Part shown: positions 1 through 6,095 of the stretch, one piece after another
Position numbering within the stretch: position 1 is the stretch's first letter
Layout: every line of letters begins with the position of its first letter
DNA from: an uncultured Gemmatimonadota bacterium
GTDB lineage: Bacteria; Gemmatimonadota; Gemmatimonadetes; Gemmatimonadales; Gemmatimonadaceae
Length of the DNA: 13,806 bases
Assembly (NCBI GenBank): GCA_946887155.1
Contig: CAMPKM010000030.1
Span: forward strand, 1 to 13,806
Direction of reading: 5' to 3'
Program-made: the position numbers and the translations under genes
The notes under the pieces: generated by a model
Databases searched by the model: none
The model's input: only the letters and a program-made list of their open reading frames with translations
What the model was told of the DNA's origin: nothing

Positions 1-660
1 CTGAAGCAGGCACTGGCGGAGGAACGGACGCGCGTGGTCCTGCCAGAGGAGACCGGCGTCGTCGGTTCATGGTTCGGCTCGACCGTTGCCGCTGCTTCGC
101 GAGTCGTGCCTGGTACGCCGGGTGAGGTGCTCGCGCAGCTCGATACGTGGATGCAACGACAGGAACTCATGCGGGTCCGCCGGCGTATCGGCGACCGCCT
201 CACCTGGGAAGGACGCCGCGACTTCATCGGAAGCATGCAGGCGAGCTTCAACATCGGCGGTCGGGCATACGACCTCACGGCCGCGACGGAAGTGGGTGCG
301 ACGGTCGTGGCGGTCGACGCGGGTCGCGTCCTCGTTCGCATGGACGCGGACTTCTCGCCTTCCCGGCGACGTAGTGTCACCTGGGCCGGTGTCACCGGCG
401 GACTGGGCGTGACGTCGGGCGCCGGTGTCGTTGCCCTCGCCTCGTTGTCGGCGGAACCGGGCGCCCTGGCGATCGGCGCCGTGGTCGGCAGTGTATGGAC
501 GGCATTGTCCGGTGTTGCCGCCGCGGCGATGGCGCGTGCGCAACGGCGCAAGGTGGCGCGGGGCCAGCTGGCGCTCGAACAGATTCTCGACCGGCTGGAG
601 CACGGGGACATGCGTGCCACACGCAATCCCCTGATGGAATTCCTCAACTCCGTTCGTTGA
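1..660 (+). CDS. Unrecognised membrane protein, C-terminal part (5' end outside window)
   Basis: The frame is open from the first base, so the gene very probably begins upstream; a GTG at 34 is only an internal candidate start. The visible 219 residues have a soluble part (about 1-120) with a basic, amphipathic stretch and a short beta-rich segment containing NIGGRAYDLT and VDAGRVLVRMDADFS. Two closely spaced hydrophobic segments follow (about 126-151 and 154-179), rich in Gly, Ala and Val, then a basic tail with the helix LALEQILDRLEHG. Two membrane helices followed by a cytoplasmic helical tail is the likely topology. I do not recognise the family and no catalytic motif is visible. It ends at TGA 658-660, followed directly by the repeat-rich gap before the patatin gene. 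Coding is supported by codon use and the protein-like sequence; function unknown. Confidence 0.7.
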   Translation: MKQALAEERTRVVLPEETGVVGSWFGSTVAAASRVVPGTPGEVLAQLDTWMQRQELMRVRRRIGDRLTWEGRRDFIGSMQASFNIGGRAYDLTAATEVGATVVAVDAGRVLVRMDADFSPSRRRSVTWAGVTGGLGVTSGAGVVALASLSAEPGALAIGAVVGSVWTALSGVAAAAMARAQRRKVARGQLALEQILDRLEHGDMRATRNPLMEFLNSVR

Positions 661-684
661 CGATCAGAGCCGATACGCCAGAGG

Positions 685-728
685 CGATAAGGGCGGATAC
701 GGTTGACGACGATAAGGGCGGGATACGG
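685..728 (+). repeat. Direct repeat of an 18/19-base unit
   Basis: The unit cgataagggcggatacgg at 685-702 recurs at 710-728 with one extra G. A third, diverged copy lies inverted at about 896-913 as part of the right arm of the long inverted repeat. This is seen directly in the sequence; its origin is unknown. Confidence 0.8.
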
Positions 729-913
729 CAGAACACGGAATGCGCTGGTTACACGGGGAGACACGGATACTGCATTGGTGAAATCCCGGGCACACCCGCC
801 GGCGGCCCACCTTTGCGCTCCGCGCCATGTGTGCCCGGGATTTCACCAAAGCAGTACGGCGGCCTTCCGTGTATTCAGCGCCTCCCGCGTTCCTGCCCTA
901 TCCGCCCGTATCG
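710..913. repeat. Long imperfect inverted repeat (arms about 85 bases, loop 33 bases)
   Basis: The left arm 710-795 matches the reverse complement of the right arm 829-913 over nearly its whole length. By hand alignment about 80% of positions match, with three single-base gaps. The innermost 21 bases of each arm (775-795 and 829-849) are perfectly complementary, centred on the shared sequence atcccgggcac, and six more pairs follow after one mismatch. The loop is 796-828. Transcribed RNA would fold into a very long hairpin just upstream of the patatin gene. No gene is visible in 661-959. It could be a MITE-like or lineage-specific intergenic repeat; no transposase is nearby and I cannot see target-site duplications. 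Confidence 0.85.
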
Positions 914-959
914 CTTTCAACCCTTGTGCAGCGAAATCTGGAAAGCATCTTGCGGGCGC

Positions 960-2144
960 ATGGTTTACACCGAGGACACGCCCATTGTCACGCGGGCACC
1001 TAACGAATCCCTGGCACTCATGCTCGGCGGTGGTGGCGCGCGCGGCGCGTACCAGGCCGGCGTGTTGCGTGGTATCTCGAAGCGCCACCCGTCGCTGCGC
1101 ATCCCGATCCTGACCGGCATCTCGGCCGGCGCCGTGAACACGACCTTCCTGGCGGCGCAGGCGGCGCCGCTACCCGAAGCCACCGACCAGCTGGTGCGCT
1201 TGTGGCTGAGCCTCACGCCGGACCAGGTCTATAACGTTCATGCGTTGCCGCTGCTCAGCAACGTGGGTCGGTGGGGACGGCGGCTCGTCGGCGGCGGCAT
1301 GGATCGCAAGGAGCCGACGAAAGGATTCCTCGATACATCGCCGTTGAGGCACTTTCTGCAGCGTGCGCTGCCTCACGACGAAAACGGCGCGTTGCCCGGG
1401 ATTCACCACAACATCAGGACCGGGCGACTCGACGCCGTGGCCCTCTCGGCGACGAGCTACACGACCGGCCAGTCGGTGACCTGGGTTCAGGGCCGCGACG
1501 TGACGCTCTGGCAGCGACCCACGCGGCGCAGCGAGCTCGCGTCGGTCACGGTGGAGCACATCATGGCATCGAGCTCGTTGCCCATGCTCTTCCCCGCCGT
1601 GCGCGTCGGAACGGAATGGTACGGTGACGGTGGCGTGCGACTGACCGCGCCGCTGTCGCCTGCCCTGCACCTTGGCGCGACGCGCATCCTGACTGTGTCC
1701 ACGCGGTATCAGCGATCCCGCGAGGAGGCCGATCGGCCGCTGACCGAGGGATATCCGCCGCCGGCGCAGGTGCTGAGCGTGCTCTATAACGCGATCTTCC
1801 TCGACCTCATCGACGAGGACATCCTCCGGCTCGAGCGGATGAACCGGCTGCTCGACGAACTGCCCCAGGAGCAGCGCGAAGGGATGCGCCTGGTCGAGAT
1901 ACTCGTTATGCGGCCGTCGCGCGACCTCGGCAAGCTCGCCAGCGAATTCGAACCGAAGCTCCCGCGCGTCTTCCGGTACCTGACCCGCGGCCTTGGCACG
2001 CGCCGGACGACGAGCCCCGATATCCTGAGCCTGCTGATGTTCCAGGCGGACTATCTGCGCCGTCTCGTCGAGCTCGGGGAAGGTGACGTCGAGGCGAACA
2101 AGGACCGCATCGATGCGTTCCTCGGTATGCGTGCGAGTCTGTAG
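960..2144 (+). CDS. Patatin-like phospholipase family protein
   Basis: Predicted serine acyl hydrolase with a Ser-Asp catalytic dyad, acting on phospholipids or related acyl esters; 394 residues, cytoplasmic or peripheral since no signal peptide is visible. The glycine-rich oxyanion-hole motif GGGGARGAYQAG is at residues 23-34, the nucleophile elbow GISAG at 53-57 (Ser55), and the DGG motif at 223-225 (Asp223). The segment ASSSLPMLFPAV (203-214) is typical of bacterial patatins of the RssA type. All catalytic residues are present, so the enzyme should be active. The frame stays open well upstream, but ATG 960 gives a normal N-terminus close to the first motif; no clear Shine-Dalgarno sequence precedes it. 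It stands alone, downstream of the long inverted repeat. The natural substrate cannot be told from sequence. Confidence 0.93.
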   Translation: MVYTEDTPIVTRAPNESLALMLGGGGARGAYQAGVLRGISKRHPSLRIPILTGISAGAVNTTFLAAQAAPLPEATDQLVRLWLSLTPDQVYNVHALPLLSNVGRWGRRLVGGGMDRKEPTKGFLDTSPLRHFLQRALPHDENGALPGIHHNIRTGRLDAVALSATSYTTGQSVTWVQGRDVTLWQRPTRRSELASVTVEHIMASSSLPMLFPAVRVGTEWYGDGGVRLTAPLSPALHLGATRILTVSTRYQRSREEADRPLTEGYPPPAQVLSVLYNAIFLDLIDEDILRLERMNRLLDELPQEQREGMRLVEILVMRPSRDLGKLASEFEPKLPRVFRYLTRGLGTRRTTSPDILSLLMFQADYLRRLVELGEGDVEANKDRIDAFLGMRASL

Positions 2145-2535
2145 CGCGGTTGCGACGTCTGGCAGGATGGCGCGACAGCCGGTCCGTCCTCGATGTCAGA
2201 ACGATTTATTCGCAAGTTGTTGATTCAATGTGACTTGAACGATACGGGTGCTGTGACGACGCGTGCGGCATGGACACTGCTCGTGTGACGTGCAGCACGC
2301 CGGCCCAGTTCAAGCTTTGTGGTAGCCCGCCCGCTCTCCACATCGCGCCGGAGCAATCCGGGGCTGGGTTCGGCGAGCACCACATTATCAGTATGCGCAG
2401 CGCGACCCCTTCCGTGCTGCCATAACGGGCCGGGGACCACAGCCCCCGGCCCGTTTCTATTTTCCACCCCGGAGAATAGGATGCCACGTCGCGACGCGCG
2501 GTGGCGCCGCAACTCACGCACCAGCGCATGGACCC
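2145..2535. other. 391-base gene-free stretch; possible small RNA ahead of a terminator
   Basis: No convincing reading frame is present. The stretch contains minor imperfect hairpins, for example gtgctg pairing with cagcac around 2250-2296, and ends in a clear terminator-like hairpin at 2425-2460. That hairpin lies about 280 bases beyond the patatin stop, which is far for its terminator. I checked for tRNA, SRP RNA and tmRNA signatures and saw none. An independent small RNA is possible but no promoter stands out. Confidence 0.35.
2425..2460 (+). terminator. Rho-independent terminator-like hairpin
   Basis: Perfect 11-base-pair stem acgggccgggg (2425-2435) with ccccggcccgt (2444-2454), 8-base loop, followed by a U-rich tail ttctatttt. 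It probably ends transcription from the patatin gene or from an unannotated RNA in the gap, and insulates the downstream membrane protein gene. Confidence 0.75.
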
Positions 2536-3033
2536 GTGAAACCCAGGCTCGATCCCGAAGAGGCGCTGTCCGGACCACTGTACGTCGTGGCTTTCGTCCT
2601 GGTCGCGATCCCGTCCATTGATTTCGTCCTCAGTGTGCCGGCGGTGAATTTCAGCAGCGTGCAGTGGCGATTCGCGGCTGTGGGCCTGCTGTCGGGCTAC
2701 ACGCTGACCCCCATCCTCGGGTTCGGGCTCGCGTTCGTGGTCGCGTCCATCCTCAAGCAGTACCGCGTCCAGCGAATCCTGGTGATCCTCTGCCTGACGA
2801 TTGGCCTGGCGTTACTCGTTATGTGCGGAGCATTCCTCCTCGATGCGCTGCAACTGCGCATTTCCATTCCCGCTGACGGACGGGTGGCGTACAACAGCGC
2901 CTGGAAGCGTGCCCTGCTCAAGCACCTGCTCTCGGCGCTGGCGCTGCTGTACCTCGGGTGGAGCGCCCGGCGGATGATTCCGTCGCGACGCAGCAAGCAC
3001 GGGCCCAAGCCGGTCCACGTCGTTTCGAAGTAG
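2536..3033 (+). CDS. Small four-helix membrane protein, unknown function
   Basis: 165 residues with four hydrophobic segments at about 13-34, 49-72, 79-104 and 125-143, and a strongly basic C-terminal tail (RRSKHGPKPVH), which by the positive-inside rule should face the cytoplasm. No family motif is recognised and no catalytic residues stand out. The GTG at 2536 is the first start giving the complete first helix; upstream only a weak purine-rich stretch serves as ribosome binding site. It lies alone between a terminator-like hairpin and the promoter region of the TonB-like gene. An integral membrane protein is well supported by sequence; its role is unknown. Confidence 0.7.
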   Translation: MKPRLDPEEALSGPLYVVAFVLVAIPSIDFVLSVPAVNFSSVQWRFAAVGLLSGYTLTPILGFGLAFVVASILKQYRVQRILVILCLTIGLALLVMCGAFLLDALQLRISIPADGRVAYNSAWKRALLKHLLSALALLYLGWSARRMIPSRRSKHGPKPVHVVSK

Positions 3034-3094
3034 CGCCTCAGCCTCTGAAAGCGCGCGGCTGGTACTCCCGGATCGTCGTTCGTCCCCTCGTCAC

Positions 3095-3123
3095 TTGCTT
3101 CGGGCGACCGGCACAGTAATACT
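3095..3123 (+). promoter_or_regulatory. Candidate sigma70-type promoter of the TonB-like gene
   Basis: TTGCTT at 3095-3100 and AATACT at 3118-3123 are separated by 17 bases. This would start transcription near 3130 and leave a leader of about 44 bases that includes the GGAGG at 3163-3167. Matches to the consensus are moderate (3 of 6 and 4 of 6), so this is a tentative call. Confidence 0.3.
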
Positions 3124-3173
3124 CGATATGGCGGCGTCGCAGGGCGCTCGCCGACCGTCAGCGGAGGCCGTAG

Positions 3174-3917
3174 ATGCTCTTTGCGCGGCTCATCGAGTCG
3201 AAGCGTGCCGCGGTCGTGACGTCATCCATGCTCGAAGGTGCCGGCGTGAGCGCGCTCGCGCATGCGCTGCTCATCGGTAGCTGGATGTACGTGCATCGCG
3301 ACGTCGCTCGCATCGTGCCGGAGCCTCACGCGTCATTCACGCCGGTGCAATGGCTGGTCCCGAAGGACCAGATTCCGGGCCGGCCGCAGCGAGAGACGGT
3401 GACGTTTACCACCCTGGTCGCAGCGCGTGCCGGCGAGGGTTACCAGGAGCCGGAGCACACCGAGACCCGCGACGAAGCCCGCGTGGAAATCGAGCTACCG
3501 AAGGGAAAGGCGGCAGAAGCCGACGTCGCGCCGAAGGAAGAGATTTCCACCGCGCCGATCCCGCTCGGCGACTCCATCATGATGGAATTCATGGTGGACA
3601 GCGCCGTCATGCGGCAGGACGATGGGGTCGCGCCGCAGTATCCCGCGTCGATGCTGAAGCGGCGGATCGAGGGTTCGGTCATCGTGCAGTACGTAGTCGA
3701 CACGTTAGGCAGGGCCGACACCGCCACTTTCCGCGTGATTACGGCGACGCATACCGACTTCGCCCGCGCGGTGAAGGCCACGCTCCCGCAGATGCGCTTT
3801 CGTCCCGCCATCATGGCCAACAAGCTGGTCCCGCAGCTCGTCCAGCAGCCCTTTGCGTTCAAGATCCAGGACACCACGCTGCTCCGGAAACCTCCCGGCT
3901 CCAGGGGCCCCGGCTGA
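3174..3917 (+). CDS. TonB family protein (energy-transducer-like)
   Basis: 247 residues. A single membrane helix at about 20-40 follows a short basic N-terminus, giving an inner-membrane anchor with a periplasmic body. A charged, flexible linker rich in Glu and Lys (about 86-128) leads to a TonB C-terminal domain at about 150-232, recognised from the QYP motif (155-157), the VIVQYVVDTLGRAD strand-turn region and the final MRFRPA. TonB proteins link the proton-motive force, through ExbB and ExbD, to outer-membrane TonB-dependent receptors; neither partner nor a receptor gene is in the window. The start is firm: GGAGG at 3163-3167 lies 6 bases before the ATG. The linker is less proline-rich than in classical TonB, as in many TonB-family proteins of non-proteobacteria. 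It is convergent with the next gene, with only 40 bases between stops. Confidence 0.85.
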   Translation: MLFARLIESKRAAVVTSSMLEGAGVSALAHALLIGSWMYVHRDVARIVPEPHASFTPVQWLVPKDQIPGRPQRETVTFTTLVAARAGEGYQEPEHTETRDEARVEIELPKGKAAEADVAPKEEISTAPIPLGDSIMMEFMVDSAVMRQDDGVAPQYPASMLKRRIEGSVIVQYVVDTLGRADTATFRVITATHTDFARAVKATLPQMRFRPAIMANKLVPQLVQQPFAFKIQDTTLLRKPPGSRGPG

Positions 3918-3957
3918 AAAGGGGGTCAGACCCCAATTTTCAAAATGGGGTCAGACG
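3918..3957. repeat. GTCAGAC-core palindromic element, probable bidirectional terminator
   Basis: The 40 bases between two convergent stop codons consist almost entirely of this element. It contains ggggtcagacccc (3922-3934), itself a palindrome around a central A, and a stem in which gtcagaccccaatttt (3925-3940) pairs with aaaatggggtcagac (3942-3956), with one bulge and one mismatch. A-runs and T-runs flank the GC part. It shares its core with the elements at 8078-8146 and 10347-10396. Confidence 0.8.
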
Positions 3958-5109
3958 CTATTTGTTGCCGAGGGTGACGAGCTCCCAGTAACTGGACCAG
4001 CCCTCCTTCTGCCGCCGGGCAAAATCGTCGAGCGTCTGGACGAGTTGCGTGCTGACGTGGGGGTCACGCCGCAGCGGGTGGGATTGACCCGCGAAGCCGC
4101 CGCCGAAGAACGAGCGGATGATGACCGAACGCTCGTTATGCGGCAGCCGCGCCGCGTTGGCGGCGAAGTTCCCGAACGATCCGTCCCGCCAGATGTACAT
4201 CTCCACGTTGGAGACGTAGAGCGCCGAGACGGTTTCACCGCGCGCCGCGACTTCCCGGCCGATCGCGGGAAAGGCCGTTGTCCCCCCGAGATTGCCGACG
4301 ACCGGGATAATGCCGTCGCGCGCCTCGAGCTCCTTGATGAAGCGCCAGCTCTCCTCACTCGCCAGGTAGCTCGATTGCCGGCCTTCGAGGTCACGCTCGA
4401 GAATCAGGTCACGAAGCGTCGGATAGTAGTAACGGGGAGCACGTCCCGTGCTCGTAAAGCGCAGACTCAGGCCATGACGGATGAATTCCCCGTGAAAGCG
4501 GCGGATCGTCGTCGTGTCGTTCGGGGACAGCGGTACACCATACCGGCGGACCGTGGCGATGATGGAATCGGACTCGGCCCACGTCGTATCGGCGGGAAGA
4601 CTGTCGACCGCGGCAACAATCCCGTCGATCGACGCTCCTTCCCATGGCCGCACGTCATCCGGAACCACGCGCCCCGTCCACCGGCTCAGAAACTCGAAAC
4701 GGTTTGTCGCGCGCTCGAACAGCGCCTTGAACATCAGGTGCATGAGCAGGTTGTCGCGCCTGATGTCGATCATGAACGCCACGGAAGGACGTATCGCGGC
4801 GATATAGGAGAAACTCTGGTCCGGGCCGACGCCGATGTACGCGCCACCGGTGACGCGTCCGGCACGGAGATGACTGACGGCGTGCAGGTACGACGTCTCG
4901 TTCGAGATCAGGTTGTCGGAGTCGAAATAGCCGGCCGGTTCCGACAGCCGGGCGATGGTACCGGCAAAAGTGGTATCACTCCGGAACGTGGCAACCTGGA
5001 TGTCGCGCGTCGCCACGCCGCGCGCGAGGCCGGCGCCGGACACCATCAGCAGCGCGGCCGCGGCCAGCAGGCCGCGGATCGTGCCTAACGTCAACGTGGG
5101 GAGCGCCAT
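3958..5109 (-). CDS. Exported protein of a conserved family with a methyltransferase-like (Rossmann) motif
   Basis: 383 residues. ATG 5109-5107 is chosen because GGAGG (minus strand, 5121-5117) lies 7 bases before it and it opens directly into a signal peptide: Arg12, hydrophobic core 14-28, likely cleavage after the small residues near 29-33. The mature part has SEPAGYFDSDNLISNE (56-71), then YIGVGPDQSFSYIA (91-104) and AFMIDIRRDNLL (111-122). A glycine-rich strand-turn followed by an acidic residue at the end of the next strand (Asp115) resembles motifs I and II of SAM-dependent methyltransferases. The C-terminal half has YPTLRDLILERDLEG, PVVGNLGGTTAF and ALYVSNVEMYIW. I recall this pattern from uncharacterised proteins in several phyla. 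Methyltransferase activity is an inference; the export signal is odd for a SAM enzyme. Divergent from thyX. Confidence 0.8.
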   Translation of the reverse strand: MALPTLTLGTIRGLLAAAALLMVSGAGLARGVATRDIQVATFRSDTTFAGTIARLSEPAGYFDSDNLISNETSYLHAVSHLRAGRVTGGAYIGVGPDQSFSYIAAIRPSVAFMIDIRRDNLLMHLMFKALFERATNRFEFLSRWTGRVVPDDVRPWEGASIDGIVAAVDSLPADTTWAESDSIIATVRRYGVPLSPNDTTTIRRFHGEFIRHGLSLRFTSTGRAPRYYYPTLRDLILERDLEGRQSSYLASEESWRFIKELEARDGIIPVVGNLGGTTAFPAIGREVAARGETVSALYVSNVEMYIWRDGSFGNFAANAARLPHNERSVIIRSFFGGGFAGQSHPLRRDPHVSTQLVQTLDDFARRQKEGWSSYWELVTLGNK

Positions 5110-5295
5110 CGGTCCGCCTCCAGGCTGCCGGGTACCGGCCTTCGAGCCTTCCGGCACCCTATTGGCCGGCAGCGTCCCGGGCAAGGGACCGGGGACGGTG
5201 CGCGCGAAAGGAGGTTCGGCGTCCTGTTCCCACCACCGTTAGTTTTCTGGCGCCTTGGCGCACCTTCCGTCCACCTTCGCCCAATCGCCTTCATC

Positions 5296-6045
5296 ATGTA
5301 CTTCCGTGAGCCCCGCATTTCCGTCCTGGCGCGACCCGCGTTCGCCGAGCCCGATCACCTTCGCGTGCAATGGATCGGCGAAGGGAGCGACGGTGAAAAG
5401 CTGGCGGAGTTCGCCGGACGGCTCTGCTACATGAGCCAACGGAACCCGGCCAACCGCACGACGAGGGAATACCTCGAGAACATCAAGAAACAGGCGCACG
5501 GGAGCGTGCTGGAGCACGCGAACTATTCGCTGCTGCTCGAAGGGATCAGCCGGTCGCTCACGCATGAGCTGGTGCGTCACCGGGCCGGGTTTGCCTACTC
5601 ACAACTGAGCCAGCGATACGTGGACGAGTCGGTGGCCGACTTCGTCATGCCGCCGGCCATCATTGGCGATGAGGCGCTCGAATCCACGTGGCTGAAGCAG
5701 ATGGAGGACGCGCAACGCGCGTACATCTCGCTGGTCGAGCAACTGATGGAGCGGTATTCGTGGGTGGATGACCGAGTGCACCGCCGGAAAATGGCGCGCG
5801 AGGCGGCGCGTGGCGTGTTGCCGAATTCGACCGAAACGAAGATCGTCGTCACGGGCAACGTCCGTGCCTGGCGCACCATGCTCGAACTGCGTGCCGGAGA
5901 AGGCGCGGAACTGGAAATACGACGGATGGCCGTCGCGGTCATTCGAATTCTCCAGAAGGAAGCGCCCGCTTTCTTCTCGGATTTCGAGGTGTACGAATCC
6001 GCCGACCAGCGCGAGGCGGCCCGATCCGGTTTCCACAAGGTTTGA
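5296..6045 (+). CDS. thyX: FAD-dependent thymidylate synthase ThyX
   Basis: Converts dUMP to dTMP using methylenetetrahydrofolate, FAD and NAD(P)H, supplying DNA precursors in the cytoplasm; 249 residues, a normal ThyX length. The signature region is LVRHRAGFAYSQLSQRYV (92-109), with RHR at 94-96 and the Ser near the dUMP site at 105. HGSVLEHANYS (68-78) is the usual FAD/substrate-side segment, and ARGVLPNSTETKIVVTGNVRAWR together with LEIRRMA completes the fold. The spacing RHR-x8-S is one residue longer than the textbook RHR-x7-S. The ATG at 5296 gives a normal N-terminus; no Shine-Dalgarno sequence is visible in the 20 bases before it, so leaderless or weakly initiated translation is possible. 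It is followed 17 bases later by a strong terminator, so it is probably monocistronic. Confidence 0.95.
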   Translation: MYFREPRISVLARPAFAEPDHLRVQWIGEGSDGEKLAEFAGRLCYMSQRNPANRTTREYLENIKKQAHGSVLEHANYSLLLEGISRSLTHELVRHRAGFAYSQLSQRYVDESVADFVMPPAIIGDEALESTWLKQMEDAQRAYISLVEQLMERYSWVDDRVHRRKMAREAARGVLPNSTETKIVVTGNVRAWRTMLELRAGEGAELEIRRMAVAVIRILQKEAPAFFSDFEVYESADQREAARSGFHKV

Positions 6046-6062
6046 TCAGCCAACATGATCGT

Positions 6063-6091
6063 CGCGCCCCATTTCGGGGCGCGCGTTTTTT
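6063..6091 (+). terminator. Rho-independent terminator of thyX
   Basis: Perfect 8-base-pair stem cgcgcccc (6063-6070) with ggggcgcg (6076-6083), 5-base loop, then six T residues at 6086-6091. It starts 17 bases after the thyX stop and its T-run ends four bases before the ATG of the next gene (6096). Confidence 0.92.
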
Positions 6092-6095
6092 CGCC

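Noticed and set aside
495..959. N-terminal extension of the patatin gene to 495
   Set aside because: The extension overlaps the upstream gene and runs through the inverted repeat; its translation is not protein-like. ATG 960 gives a normal patatin N-terminus.
3703..3709. Integron attC-like core sites (GTTAGGC/GCCTAAC)
   Set aside because: The words match the GTTRRRY consensus, but they lie inside unrelated coding regions, lack the paired boxes of attC sites and no integrase gene is present.
3853..5088. Long open frame of 411 codons on the plus strand
   Set aside because: It is antisense to the well-supported exported protein gene at 3958-5109 and has the Arg/Asp-rich composition typical of GC-rich shadow frames.
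5208..5235. tRNA 3'-end-like sequence (aggaggttcggcgtcctg followed by ttcccacca)
   Set aside because: It resembles a T-arm plus acceptor and CCA, but the conserved A58 is G, the T-stem is mismatched, and no matching 5' acceptor (gggaaca) or D and anticodon arms lie upstream. Most likely chance or a relic at best.
6042..6095. Start of the lipoprotein gene at TTG 6042, overlapping the thyX stop
   Set aside because: It would translate through the terminator hairpin and bury the lipoprotein signal peptide 18 residues inside the protein.
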